From NCBI GenBank assembly GCA_028877215.1, contig JAPPFJ010000035.1, forward strand, positions 310,001-374,000: a stretch of DNA of 64,000 nt, read 5' to 3'. Under the pieces are notes generated by a model. That model saw only the letters and a program-made list of their open reading frames with translations. It did no database searches and was not told the origin of the DNA. Numbering within the stretch: position 1 is the stretch's first letter; each line of letters starts with the position of its first letter. The stretch is from Gemmatimonadota bacterium. GTDB taxonomy: Bacteria > Latescibacterota > UBA2968 > GCA-2709665. Both the position numbers and the translations under genes were made by a program. Positions 17,958 through 25,954 of the stretch are shown here, in pieces.

Positions 17958-18173
17958 TCACGCATAGTACCTATGAGTCGTCTTCGGTATCCCGTGTTGT
18001 TTTCGTGGATTGATACAGTCGTGCTTTTCACATAAGAGACCGGGACGGTCCGGCTTATAACATTTGTCTCGACACCGATGGAATACGCTGGCCAACGTGT
18101 CGGCGTAACTGAGGTCAACACAGATAACCCGGAGCATGTAGCGGCAGCAGTACCACTTAAAGGGACTAGCCAT
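17958..18173 (-). CDS. Cys-rich 71-residue microprotein
   Basis: Reads MASPFKWYCCRYMLRVICVD onward. Seven Cys and several His occur, including C-x3-C-x9-C-x4-C (HRCRDKCYKPDRPGLLCEKH then DC). A perfect ribosome site AAGGAGG sits 6 nt before the ATG and a good sigma-70 promoter lies upstream (18214-18242). Possibly a small metal-binding or disulfide-rich protein. No family recognised. It is preceded by leader module copy 4. Confidence 0.55.
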   Translation of the reverse strand: MASPFKWYCCRYMLRVICVDLSYADTLASVFHRCRDKCYKPDRPGLLCEKHDCINPRKQHGIPKTTHRYYA

Positions 18174-18213
18174 TTGATGCCTCCTTGTGGAAAAGGGTTC
18201 CTGGGTCATTCGT

Positions 18214-18242
18214 ACTTTAAACCGATTCACGCAATTTGTCAA
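18214..18242 (-). promoter_or_regulatory. Sigma-70-type promoter of the Cys-rich microprotein
   Basis: On the minus strand TTGACA (18237-18242), 17-nt spacer, TAAAGT (18214-18219). The -35 is a perfect match and the -10 matches 4 of 6. The start site would fall about 30 nt before the ATG. Confidence 0.6.
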
Positions 18243-18288
18243 TCCCCGTACCCGGCGCCAATTCAATTTTCGGCGAAAATTCACTCAT
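18217..18288 (-). CDS. Leader module copy 4: diverged 23-residue microORF B
   Basis: Reads MSEFSPKIELAPGTGIDKLR then ESV and a TAA. Only the start (MS-[DE]-[IF]-SP) and position 3 nt after microORF A match the other copies; its end overlaps the promoter of the next gene. Confidence 0.3.
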   Translation of the reverse strand: MSEFSPKIELAPGTGIDKLRESV

Positions 18289-18291
18289 ACA

Positions 18292-18429
18292 TCACTGATA
18301 CAGATCGCAAAACCACAGCAACGTCACGCATTGGCGTGTTATTTTATGCTGAGAAAAGACCATGGCCACGTAGTGCGCATAAAGAGCCTGATTACACGTT
18401 ATGGATCTGTGGAAGAATATGGGGATCAT
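18292..18429 (-). CDS. Leader module copy 4: intact 45-residue microORF A
   Basis: Reads MIPIFFHRSITCNQALYAHY, VAMVFSQHKITRQCVTLLWF, CDLYQ and a TGA. Shares HRSIT, QA, SQHK, TR.CVTLLW and LYQ with copy 2 at 10891 although the DNA is clearly diverged. Frame kept open despite divergence, the best hint that this ORF is or was translated. Confidence 0.45.
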   Translation of the reverse strand: MIPIFFHRSITCNQALYAHYVAMVFSQHKITRQCVTLLWFCDLYQ

Positions 18430-18532
18430 TTGCTTGTCGACCTCGTTTGAAGAGGATCGTATAAGAACCCTGTGACCTGCGATACGGACTGAACCATCTC
18501 AGGCGCGTTTCTGAAACCGTGAAGGGAATTAC

Positions 18533-18748
18533 ATGCCAACAAAGGGCGGCTCCAAAAGCGTCCCCCACGATAACGACCGGTGTAGAGGGGATGGGTCCAC
18601 GCGGAAACAGCGCCGGTGTCTAAAATGTGACGAGATGTTCGACTCTGAAGGGCCATGGAACCGTATTTGCGGAAACTGCAATGTACCGCCACGCACCAAA
18701 TACGAACAGTGGGCCGAAGGCCACGCTGCCGACGTCCCAAATCTATGA
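18533..18748 (+). CDS. Small zinc-ribbon protein
   Basis: 71 residues with a CxxC...CxxC ribbon (RRCLKCDEMFDSEGPWNRIC then GNC) preceded by a basic, polar N-terminus. AAGGGAATTAC precedes the ATG. Such single-ribbon proteins are usually nucleic-acid or protein adaptors and are also common in phage and mobile DNA. No partner gene adjacent. Confidence 0.75.
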   Translation: MPTKGGSKSVPHDNDRCRGDGSTRKQRRCLKCDEMFDSEGPWNRICGNCNVPPRTKYEQWAEGHAADVPNL

Positions 18749-19417
18749 TCACGCGCTTTTTTTGCGCGTTCTTCCGGATCGTCAGGTATATAGGCCTCTC
18801 CCTCACACCAACGCAAGACACTTCGGACGATGCGTCTTGCCCTCCCCAGCCGAACCTTGCACAGTCTCCGGTTTACTCCATTGAAGAATTGGTAGAACGG
18901 TGGGCGCAAGGGTAAGGCTGTCATTAAAATTTGGCGAGCCGAGTCGGATTGCTCCGTGGAGGGTCAGGTAGTGACTACCCCGACTAATCGAATCGCGTGT
19001 GGTGTCGTCGTACGCATTTTGATCTCGAACCCTGCTAAGGTGGCTCCATGTTGCCCATCATGTGTGGCCTGATTATGGCGATCCGTGACACGATCCACAA
19101 CATCTGACTATATCTCCACTAGAACCCCTGGGCAATTGGGCCAGGGGCTTAGTTTTACCTGCCGATCCAGAAAGGCAGGCCGCAGTTTCTCCACAAGGGT
19201 CAAGTGTTTCCGGTTCCTGATTTGCAATATCGTGGATGACTCTGTGACGTTAAGGTATGACCAGGTGCCGCCTTGACTTGATTGGAGTTATATCGGCGAC
19301 AATTGCCTGGATCTGTCTGGAACAAAAACGCGAATTGCCTCAATTCGAAAAATGCAGCATGACAACACCGCGGGCGAAAACATCACACGAAACGCCTGAG
19401 CTAATCATCGAACCGGC
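18749..19417. other. Non-coding stretch before the PAS kinase
   Basis: About 670 bp without a convincing gene. A short hairpin ACGCGC-TTTTTTT-GCGCGT (18751-18769) follows the zinc-ribbon gene and a terminator-like hairpin lies at 19125. No promoter stands out before 19418. Confidence 0.4.
19125..19147 (+). terminator. Terminator-like hairpin
   Basis: CCCCTGG / CCAGGGG stem with a 9-nt loop followed by CTTAGTTTTA. Closely resembles the terminator at 17901, so it may be the relic of a duplicated kinase 3' end. Confidence 0.45.
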
Positions 19418-21292
19418 ATGAAAGCAAGCACTATGACGAATTCAAGGCCGAAGATCCTGATTGAAGAACACGACCAGTCCTTCGTCAGACATTTGGAAAC
19501 ATGCCTGACGAAATCGGGATTCACGGTACCTTCCGTGGTTTCAGGCGCTGCCGAGGCCATAGACTTCGGCGCGGAATTGCGTCGCGACCCGGGCCTTGTC
19601 TACCCGGGCGTTCACGAAGGCCTGACAGACCAGGACGTCGGCGACCTGTTTAACCGCCTGTTCCACAAGCCCGTCGTGAACCTGATCGACGTTGCGGCGG
19701 ACGACCAAATTGAACGGTCGCAGGCAACTGACCCGAACGGCTACGTCTCTTGTCCCATTGAAGATCGCCAGCTCGATTTAAACATCGCGACCGCACTGTG
19801 CGAGAACCTGATTCCGGAGATGCTTGCACCTGAAGATCAGACTTCCGACGAAACCGAGTTACTCATACGCAACAGCCTGAAGCCAGATTGGGTCCAGGTG
19901 AGTATAAGCGCCACACCCCTGTTGGATAAGGGGTGGACTCCCAGGGGAGGAATGGCGCGCATACGGGACGTCACCCGTTTGAAGCAAGCGCAATCCAGGT
20001 TGGAACGAGCGGTCGCCACGCTGCAGGAACAGGCTCAACTGATGGAGACCATTCTCAACAGCAGCAGTGACGGTATCATCGTTGCGGATACCGCCGGGGA
20101 ATTCCTCTATGTAAATCCGGGAGCCCGGCAGATCGTCGGCATGGACATCAAGGACGGGTTTCAAGATGACTGTGCCGAAAGCCATGGTACGTATTATCCT
20201 GACCGAGAGACACCTATGAAAACGGAGGACCTGCCGCTAATGCGTGCCGTACTCCGCGGCGAATCCACGGATGGGGAGGATGTGTACGTACGAAACAGGA
20301 ATAGGCCGGGAGGCGTCCACATCCGGATGAGCGGACGGCCCCTTCTCGACAAAATGGGAGAAATCAGGGGCGGCGTGGTTATCTTCCGGGACGTGACTGA
20401 GCGAGCGGTGGCCGAGGAGGCATTGTCGCGGGCGTTCGACCAGGGGCGTTTGGAGATGGTCGACACCATTCTTCACAACATAGGCAACGCAGTGAACAGT
20501 GTCACGACGGGAATAGAGACCGTCCGCCGCAAACTGACGAATGACCAGGCCGGTCGTCGCCTGTTGGCGCTTGCCACCGCGATCGATTCGCATCGGAACG
20601 ACTGGATCGACTATATCGCAAACGACCCTCAGGGACGGAAGGTGATGCCGTTCATTGTCAAGCTTGCTGAAGACTTCGGCAGAAGAAATGACGAACTGAT
20701 GAATACTGTCGTCCGTGTCAGGGATCGCGCAAATCACATTGCGGATATCATTCGCACCCGGCGAACCCTCGACCCGCCCAATATGGATCGTAAGCATATT
20801 GACCTCTACGATGCTCTTTCTGGCGCGTTGCGGGTATTGAGAGACTCCCTCAACGATAGGGGGATCCGAACCGACGTCGAATGCAAGAACGCGCCTCAAC
20901 AGATCTGCGTCAGGGAGAGTCAGTTTCACCAAATGCTTGTCAATCTGGTGAAGAATTCAATTGAAGCCATCGATGAACTCGCCACGCTGCACGGACTCCT
21001 CGAAACGCCCCATATCCGGGTTGTAGCCAATACTTTGAATGAGCATTTCGTTCTTGAAATCATCGATAACGGCATCGGCATTCAGAACAAAGACACCCGC
21101 GTACTCTTTACTCCCGGTTATACGACGAAAAAATTCGGCAGCGGGCTCGGCCTCCATTCCGCGGCTAACTTCGTCATTGCTTCGGGTGGAAGAATTGAAC
21201 CGGTAAGTGCGGGCTCAGGCATGGGAACAACTATGCGCGTAACGTGGCCGCTTCCCGCGGTAGCCTCTCGGGTAGACGCGGAGAGCGGCTGA
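19418..21292 (+). CDS. PAS-PAS sensor histidine kinase with degenerate receiver
   Basis: 624 residues. Residues 10-140 look like a receiver domain that lost its active site: the acidic pair reads EEHD, the phospho-acceptor strand is disrupted (RRDPGLVYPGVHEG), and the usual GY..KP segment reads GYVSCP. Two PAS domains follow (about 140-200 and 210-335, with GIIVADTAGEFLYVNPGA). The dimerisation helix is of the rarer ILHNIGNAVNSV type, with the HN pair in place of SHE. The ATP-binding domain has LVNLVKNSIEAID, DNGIGI and a glycine lid FGSGLGLHSAANF. Cytosolic, no membrane helix. Probable partner: the sigma-54 activator at 21641. Start may instead be the second Met at 19433; neither has a strong ribosome site. 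Confidence 0.85.
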   Translation: MKASTMTNSRPKILIEEHDQSFVRHLETCLTKSGFTVPSVVSGAAEAIDFGAELRRDPGLVYPGVHEGLTDQDVGDLFNRLFHKPVVNLIDVAADDQIERSQATDPNGYVSCPIEDRQLDLNIATALCENLIPEMLAPEDQTSDETELLIRNSLKPDWVQVSISATPLLDKGWTPRGGMARIRDVTRLKQAQSRLERAVATLQEQAQLMETILNSSSDGIIVADTAGEFLYVNPGARQIVGMDIKDGFQDDCAESHGTYYPDRETPMKTEDLPLMRAVLRGESTDGEDVYVRNRNRPGGVHIRMSGRPLLDKMGEIRGGVVIFRDVTERAVAEEALSRAFDQGRLEMVDTILHNIGNAVNSVTTGIETVRRKLTNDQAGRRLLALATAIDSHRNDWIDYIANDPQGRKVMPFIVKLAEDFGRRNDELMNTVVRVRDRANHIADIIRTRRTLDPPNMDRKHIDLYDALSGALRVLRDSLNDRGIRTDVECKNAPQQICVRESQFHQMLVNLVKNSIEAIDELATLHGLLETPHIRVVANTLNEHFVLEIIDNGIGIQNKDTRVLFTPGYTTKKFGSGLGLHSAANFVIASGGRIEPVSAGSGMGTTMRVTWPLPAVASRVDAESG

Positions 21293-21598
21293 CAATGAGT
21301 CTCGCCGGATCGTTTCATTTTGATGACACGTAGCGAGGAAGACTCGGAGAGGAAAACCTGGATATGGCGATGCAAAAAGCGACTTCGGTCGCGTCTTGCA
21401 ACACTTCCGCGATACCTTTGGCGGGATTATCTCGAAAACTACATATAAACAGTCATTTATGAATCCTCAGTCAAGCTTCGACGCGACCGCTCCTGGAATC
21501 TGCGGCGGCGCAAAATGCAACACACGTAGAACCCATCACCATGTTCGTATTTTTCTAAACCAATAATATACAATAACATAATCGTCTTGGATGATTAT
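21293..21598. other. Intergenic region between kinase and sigma-54 activator
   Basis: About 300 bp, noticeably AT-rich toward its right end, no gene seen. Such AT-rich DNA upstream of a -24/-12 promoter would suit activator binding and bending, but no clear operator repeat was found. Confidence 0.4.
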
Positions 21599-21613
21599 TG
21601 GCATAATTCATGC
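21599..21613 (+). promoter_or_regulatory. Sigma-54 (-24/-12) promoter of the activator gene
   Basis: TGGCATAATTCATGC fits TGGCAC-N5-TTGC with the GG and GC pairs exactly 10 nt apart. The predicted start site is about 15 nt before the ATG at 21641. Suggests the activator drives its own gene. Confidence 0.55.
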
Positions 21614-21640
21614 TATAAACGGTGAAGGGCAGGACGACAC

Positions 21641-23584
21641 ATGAATGCACCATTCACAGACATACTGCCAGCCGGACCGATTCGAAGGTGGTCGATGGAA
21701 TCCTTAAATCAGGGAAACAACCGCGTTCTGATCGTGGATGATCAGCCCGAAATCCACGACGACTTCACGGAAATGCTCTGTTCCGGCATCACGAGCACGC
21801 CGGATGACGAACTGGCGGCTGCGTTCGTACGCGAACAGGAAGGAGACTATCTCCCGGAATTCGAGTTGCTGCACGCAAGCAACGGGGAGGAAGCCTGCGA
21901 GATTATACGGGGAGGAAGGGAATCGAACCGTCCGATCGCCGTGGCGTATATCGATATCCGAATGCCCCCCGGCATCGATGGTATAGAAACGGTCCGCAGA
22001 GTGAGAGAGTTCGACCGCGACATCGAAATCGTGATTATGACTGCTTACACCGACAGATCGCTGCCCGAAATCGTCTCCGACATGGAGTTGCTGCACAAAC
22101 TGCTCTATATTCGAAAGCCCTTTACGCACGAGGAAATACAACAGATTACTCTCTCATTGGTCGGAAAGTGGAACGTCGAACAGGAGTTGGTGGAACACAG
22201 ACGCCAACTCACAGTCAGCCACGGAAGACTGAAGGCCTTGTTGAACGCAACCGGCGATGCCATTGCCATGCACGACGTCACCGGGCGACTGGCATTCGCC
22301 AACGAGATGTATCTGAATCTGCTCGGTCTTGATGAGACCGATCTGGAAACACTCCCGCCGGGTGATCTTACCGCGAGATTCGCGGAACGGTTCCGGGAGC
22401 CCGACCTGAGCCGCATTGAGGCCAGGTTTCTTTCCGATGGCGGAGACGTGGTGGAAACGACCGGAGCGGGCGGGTTGCCGAAGCAACGTCTGTTTTATCG
22501 CTCAGCCGCACCGGTAAGCGATGGACAAGGAAACGTGATCGGCAGCCTTACGCTTTATCGCGACGTGTCAAGGGAGATCGACGCCGAGCAGATGAAGGCG
22601 GAGGTCAGGCGTCTGCGCACCGAATTGGAGACGACCTTTTCCTTTGCGGGAATGGTTGGCGCGAGCAGAGGCATGCAGCGTGTGTACGCACTGATGAAAC
22701 AGGCCGCGGAAAGCGACATTACGGTGCTGATCCGGGGCGAGAGCGGCACCGGCAAAGAGCTTGTTTCAAGGTCGTTTCACTTCAACAGTTCGCGAAGAGA
22801 AGGTCCGTTCGTGGCGCTCGATTGTGCGACCATACCCGAGACACTCATCGAGAGCGAGCTATTCGGACATGAAAAAGGAGCCTTCACGGGCGCAACAACG
22901 CGGAGAGTCGGCGCATTCGAGCGTGCAGACCGGGGTACAATTCTCATAGACGAAATAGGCGACCTCCCTTATGCCCTGCAGGGAACACTACTGCGTGTGC
23001 TGCAGGAGCGGGAAATCCAGCGGATCGGAGGGAAAGCCCCGATATCCGTCGACATCCGGGTGATAACGGCCACCAATAAGGATCTGGAGCACGCGGTACG
23101 GAAGGGCGAGTTCCGCGAAGATCTGTTCTATCGGATCGCAGCCTTCCCGATCTCGATTCCGCCACTCCGAGAGCGGCGGGAGGATATTCCCCTGCTTGCT
23201 GAACACTTCATCGGGAAGTACGCCGAACGGCTGAACAAGAACATTAGAGGCATCTCCACCGCTGCGATGCGCCTGTTGCTGCAGTATGAATGGCCGGGTA
23301 ACGTTCGCGAACTGGAAAACGCCATCGAGCGCGCCGTGCTTCTGGAAACGGAAACTGTAGTCCAGGCCGGCAACCTTCCGCCTCGACTGTCGCCTGCGAT
23401 TGCAACCGGACAGGAACCAGCCGATTCTACGCCGGTCCTCTCACTCAAGGAGGTTGAAAGGCAGGCCCTGTACGTGGCCCTCGAAGCCGCCGGCGACAAC
23501 ATCACGCGCGCCGCGAACGCGCTGGGCATTCACCGGGCGACTTTACACCGCAAACTGAAGAAATACAACATGGACAGAGACTGA
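21641..23584 (+). CDS. Sigma-54-dependent response regulator (REC-PAS-AAA-HTH)
   Basis: 647 residues. Receiver (VLIVDDQPEI, phospho-acceptor in VAYIDIRMPPGIDGIE, KPF) at about 25-170, PAS at about 200-320, then an AAA+ activator domain with Walker A GESGTGKE, the sigma-54 contact loop GAFTGA, Walker B GTILIDEIGDL and arginine finger region FREDLFYRIAAF. A C-terminal Fis-type helix-turn-helix (NITRAANALGIHRATLHRKL) completes it. All catalytic motifs are intact, so this should be a functional enhancer-binding activator. Receiver is unusually long with an insert after the first acidic pair. Likely phosphorylated by the neighbouring kinase; targets unknown. Confidence 0.93.
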   Translation: MNAPFTDILPAGPIRRWSMESLNQGNNRVLIVDDQPEIHDDFTEMLCSGITSTPDDELAAAFVREQEGDYLPEFELLHASNGEEACEIIRGGRESNRPIAVAYIDIRMPPGIDGIETVRRVREFDRDIEIVIMTAYTDRSLPEIVSDMELLHKLLYIRKPFTHEEIQQITLSLVGKWNVEQELVEHRRQLTVSHGRLKALLNATGDAIAMHDVTGRLAFANEMYLNLLGLDETDLETLPPGDLTARFAERFREPDLSRIEARFLSDGGDVVETTGAGGLPKQRLFYRSAAPVSDGQGNVIGSLTLYRDVSREIDAEQMKAEVRRLRTELETTFSFAGMVGASRGMQRVYALMKQAAESDITVLIRGESGTGKELVSRSFHFNSSRREGPFVALDCATIPETLIESELFGHEKGAFTGATTRRVGAFERADRGTILIDEIGDLPYALQGTLLRVLQEREIQRIGGKAPISVDIRVITATNKDLEHAVRKGEFREDLFYRIAAFPISIPPLRERREDIPLLAEHFIGKYAERLNKNIRGISTAAMRLLLQYEWPGNVRELENAIERAVLLETETVVQAGNLPPRLSPAIATGQEPADSTPVLSLKEVERQALYVALEAAGDNITRAANALGIHRATLHRKLKKYNMDRD

Positions 23585-23783
23585 AACGCATACGGCATAC
23601 GGGCTGAGAGTCCGCGAGACCGTCGACCGAGGACATCCGGCATCGACTTCACACTGAACGTGGGCTTCTCCCCTCTCAGCCCGGCGTTCAGTACGACCCG
23701 CCGCTTCACCGGTTGCCCAGCGCATTCTGCGGCGCCATTGCCAAGCGGCACCGGACACAACGACGTTGATGACATTTGCGTTA

Positions 23784-23830
23784 AATCAGTAACGGGAGTG
23801 TCGCGAATTGCGACACTCCCGTTACTGATT
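23784..23830. terminator. Bidirectional terminator between converging genes
   Basis: Perfect 21-bp inverted repeat (AATCAGTAACGGGAGTGTCG plus C, and its complement) around a 5-nt GAATT loop. Lies between the plus-strand activator and the minus-strand methyltransferase. Confidence 0.8.
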
Positions 23831-23845
23831 ATCTACAGGTCGATC

Positions 23846-24583
23846 CTACGACTTCCTCGCCACAAAGAACATTCTGCCCGACTCACGCGCACCCTCCAGG
23901 ATCGGGTCATCTTCATCATAGGTCTGAATCCGCTCGAATCCGGCGTTTCGGAGCCGCTCGGTGATGTCCGGCTCGGAATACCAACGCTGAAGAAGCGAAA
24001 CGTCCTTCCGCTTCCATCCCGTCCCCTCCGACTCGAACACGGTCAGGTCCATCCTGCCGATCCTCTCTTCCTCATCCCTCGACGATCGCGCCACGCATAC
24101 CAGATCATCCTCGACGATTCCAAAACTACCGCGCCATCGCTGCAGGTAGCCCTCTTCCATGTTGAGGTCGAATTCGAACGGGCCGCCGGCTTCGAGGATG
24201 GCATGGACGTTTCGAAATACCCGTTCCAGGTCGTCCAGGCTCATCACGTGGTTCAGGCTGTCGAAGGTCGAAAACACAGCAGAAAAACGGCGGTCGAGAG
24301 AAAGCTTCCTGGCGTCCTGCACGAGGAATTCAGCGCCCGGCGCGTTTTTCCGCGCGATCTCGATCATCCCTTCGGACCCATCCACGCCCGTAACGTCATA
24401 TCCCTTTTCTGACAGCACGGCCGCAAGTTGCCCCGTACCGCAGCAGAGATCCAGAACGGCACAGCCGGGCGGATGATCCCGCAGCCCGAGGCGATCCAGA
24501 ACTGCATAAATCCGGTCAGCAAAATAACCCCAATGCCTGTTGTAGACGACGGCAATGGGGTCATACGCGTCAAATCGTTCCAT
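23846..24583 (-). CDS. Class I SAM-dependent methyltransferase
   Basis: 245 residues. SAM-binding motif I is VLDLCCGTGQLAAVLSEKGY, followed by the acidic end of strand 2 (VTGVDGSEGMIEIARKN) and the motif III region (FSTFDSLNHVMSLDDL). The C-terminal half has a beta-insert typical of the Methyltransf_25 small-molecule group. ATG at 24583 is chosen because GGAAGGGAA precedes it; an upstream TTG lacks one. Substrate unknown. Confidence 0.88.
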   Translation of the reverse strand: MERFDAYDPIAVVYNRHWGYFADRIYAVLDRLGLRDHPPGCAVLDLCCGTGQLAAVLSEKGYDVTGVDGSEGMIEIARKNAPGAEFLVQDARKLSLDRRFSAVFSTFDSLNHVMSLDDLERVFRNVHAILEAGGPFEFDLNMEEGYLQRWRGSFGIVEDDLVCVARSSRDEEERIGRMDLTVFESEGTGWKRKDVSLLQRWYSEPDITERLRNAGFERIQTYDEDDPILEGARESGRMFFVARKS

Positions 24584-24701
24584 AAGGGATTCCCTTCCCG
24601 TCAACGCAGGTCATGCCTATATGAAGACCGCGGGAGAGACGCCGAATCGTCCTGACAGCGCGGACAAACGGGTAGGCAGTCTCGTCGTTGTTGGTTTCGC
24701 A

Positions 24702-24908
24702 TCACGCCTCAATTGGCGTCAGGCGAAACACCCGGGCGACTTGTGACGCGCGCTCCAGATCGCCACTCTCCAGAGCCTCGCGAACGCCATCCAGCTTATC
24801 CGCGTCTTTCACCGAAAGGTACGGAGGCCACCCCGCGTCACCATCGATCAACTCCACCTCGACTTCGGCAGCATATTCTCTGACGCGAACCAGTTTCCTG
24901 GTTGTCAT
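24702..24908 (-). CDS. Conserved-looking 68-residue protein
   Basis: Reads MTTRKLVRVREYAAEVEVEL onward, with a beta-rich N-terminus and a helical C-terminus (VREALESGDLERASQVARVF). Its size and shape resemble antitoxin-like or adaptor proteins but no toxin partner is adjacent. GGAG lies 12 nt upstream of the ATG. Family not identified. Confidence 0.55.
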   Translation of the reverse strand: MTTRKLVRVREYAAEVEVELIDGDAGWPPYLSVKDADKLDGVREALESGDLERASQVARVFRLTPIEA

Positions 24909-25029
24909 AGCGGTGATGTTCTCCTCTCAACGAATCGCTAATCCGGATTCAGTATGCTAGACGCTCCCACGTATCAAGTGTTGTGGGTAGACCTGCAGGC
25001 TGTCCATTGGGCTTTCGTTTTGGCATATA

Positions 25030-25827
25030 TCAGTAGGAATCAATATATCTCTTCCGATCCCGAAACCCACCCCATTTCCGATGGGCTTTCCGGAGTTCCA
25101 CGTCGATCGTGTGAAAGGTACTTTCTGTGACTTTCTTCGACGCCTTGACCATTTCATCGCCGCTGGAGTCGTACGCGAGACATGCAAAGACCTCGGCACC
25201 GTCATCTGAAGCCCCGGCTGTCGAATGAAAGGCTGCAACCAGCGGAGCCTGTAACCAGAACGACGCGGATTGACCAGCCTTGTGCAGGACGGACCGATTG
25301 TACGGCGTCCAGGTATATTGATCCGTCGGGGCCAATACAAGCTCCGGCTCATTCTGCCCAGCCGCCAGCACCGTTTCCGGCAGCATCCAGTCCGCACAGG
25401 CCAGAACTACGACGCGACAGCCACGAAATGGAACCGATCGAATCTCTTTTCCCGACGAAAAAACATACGGGCGGGTGGGGTTTCCCGCGAAGACTTTCCG
25501 TTGGATTCCACAAAGCACTCCATCGGAAGAAAGGCAGTGTGTCAGATAGAGGCCGCCGGCTTCCGATTCAACAAAGCCCGCGCAAACCGCAGTGGAAAAG
25601 TCCCTTGTCAGCCGGTTGACCTTTCGCAACAATTCAGACGTATCCGCAATGCCACCGGACCTGGCATTCTGCGCGTCAAGACCGGTCAGGACCGTTTCTC
25701 CGAACACGAAGAGATCTATATCGTCATTCGCGTTTTCATCGAGCACACGCTCGACCGTTTCGAAATTTCGCGAAAGGGCATTTGCTGCGACCGGGATGGA
25801 CGCCAGGCCGATCCTGAACGCGGACAT
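25030..25827 (-). CDS. Carbon-nitrogen hydrolase (nitrilase superfamily)
   Basis: 265 residues with the Glu-Lys-Cys triad in order: E44 in VFGETVLTGL, K in GIQRKVFAGN, and the nucleophile in VVLACADWMLPE. The nitrilase/amidase fold hydrolyses nitriles, amides or N-carbamoyl groups; the specific reaction cannot be assigned. Good ribosome site (AGAAAGGAAGC). Cytosolic. A single gene in the minus-strand enzyme array. Confidence 0.85.
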   Translation of the reverse strand: MSAFRIGLASIPVAANALSRNFETVERVLDENANDDIDLFVFGETVLTGLDAQNARSGGIADTSELLRKVNRLTRDFSTAVCAGFVESEAGGLYLTHCLSSDGVLCGIQRKVFAGNPTRPYVFSSGKEIRSVPFRGCRVVVLACADWMLPETVLAAGQNEPELVLAPTDQYTWTPYNRSVLHKAGQSASFWLQAPLVAAFHSTAGASDDGAEVFACLAYDSSGDEMVKASKKVTESTFHTIDVELRKAHRKWGGFRDRKRYIDSY

Positions 25828-25954
25828 GCTTCCTTTCTCTCCAATTGACTCCGCATTATGGTGAGTACTGTAAGCGGCAGTTTCAGAGATAGCCGATTCA
25901 ACAGCGCGGCACAGCCTAAATCGTGCATGGTGGGCCGAGACGGCCTCATCACGA

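Noticed and set aside
18751-18769. ACGCGC-TTTTTTT-GCGCGT hairpin as a terminator
   Set aside because: The T-run is in the loop instead of after the stem, so intrinsic termination is doubtful.
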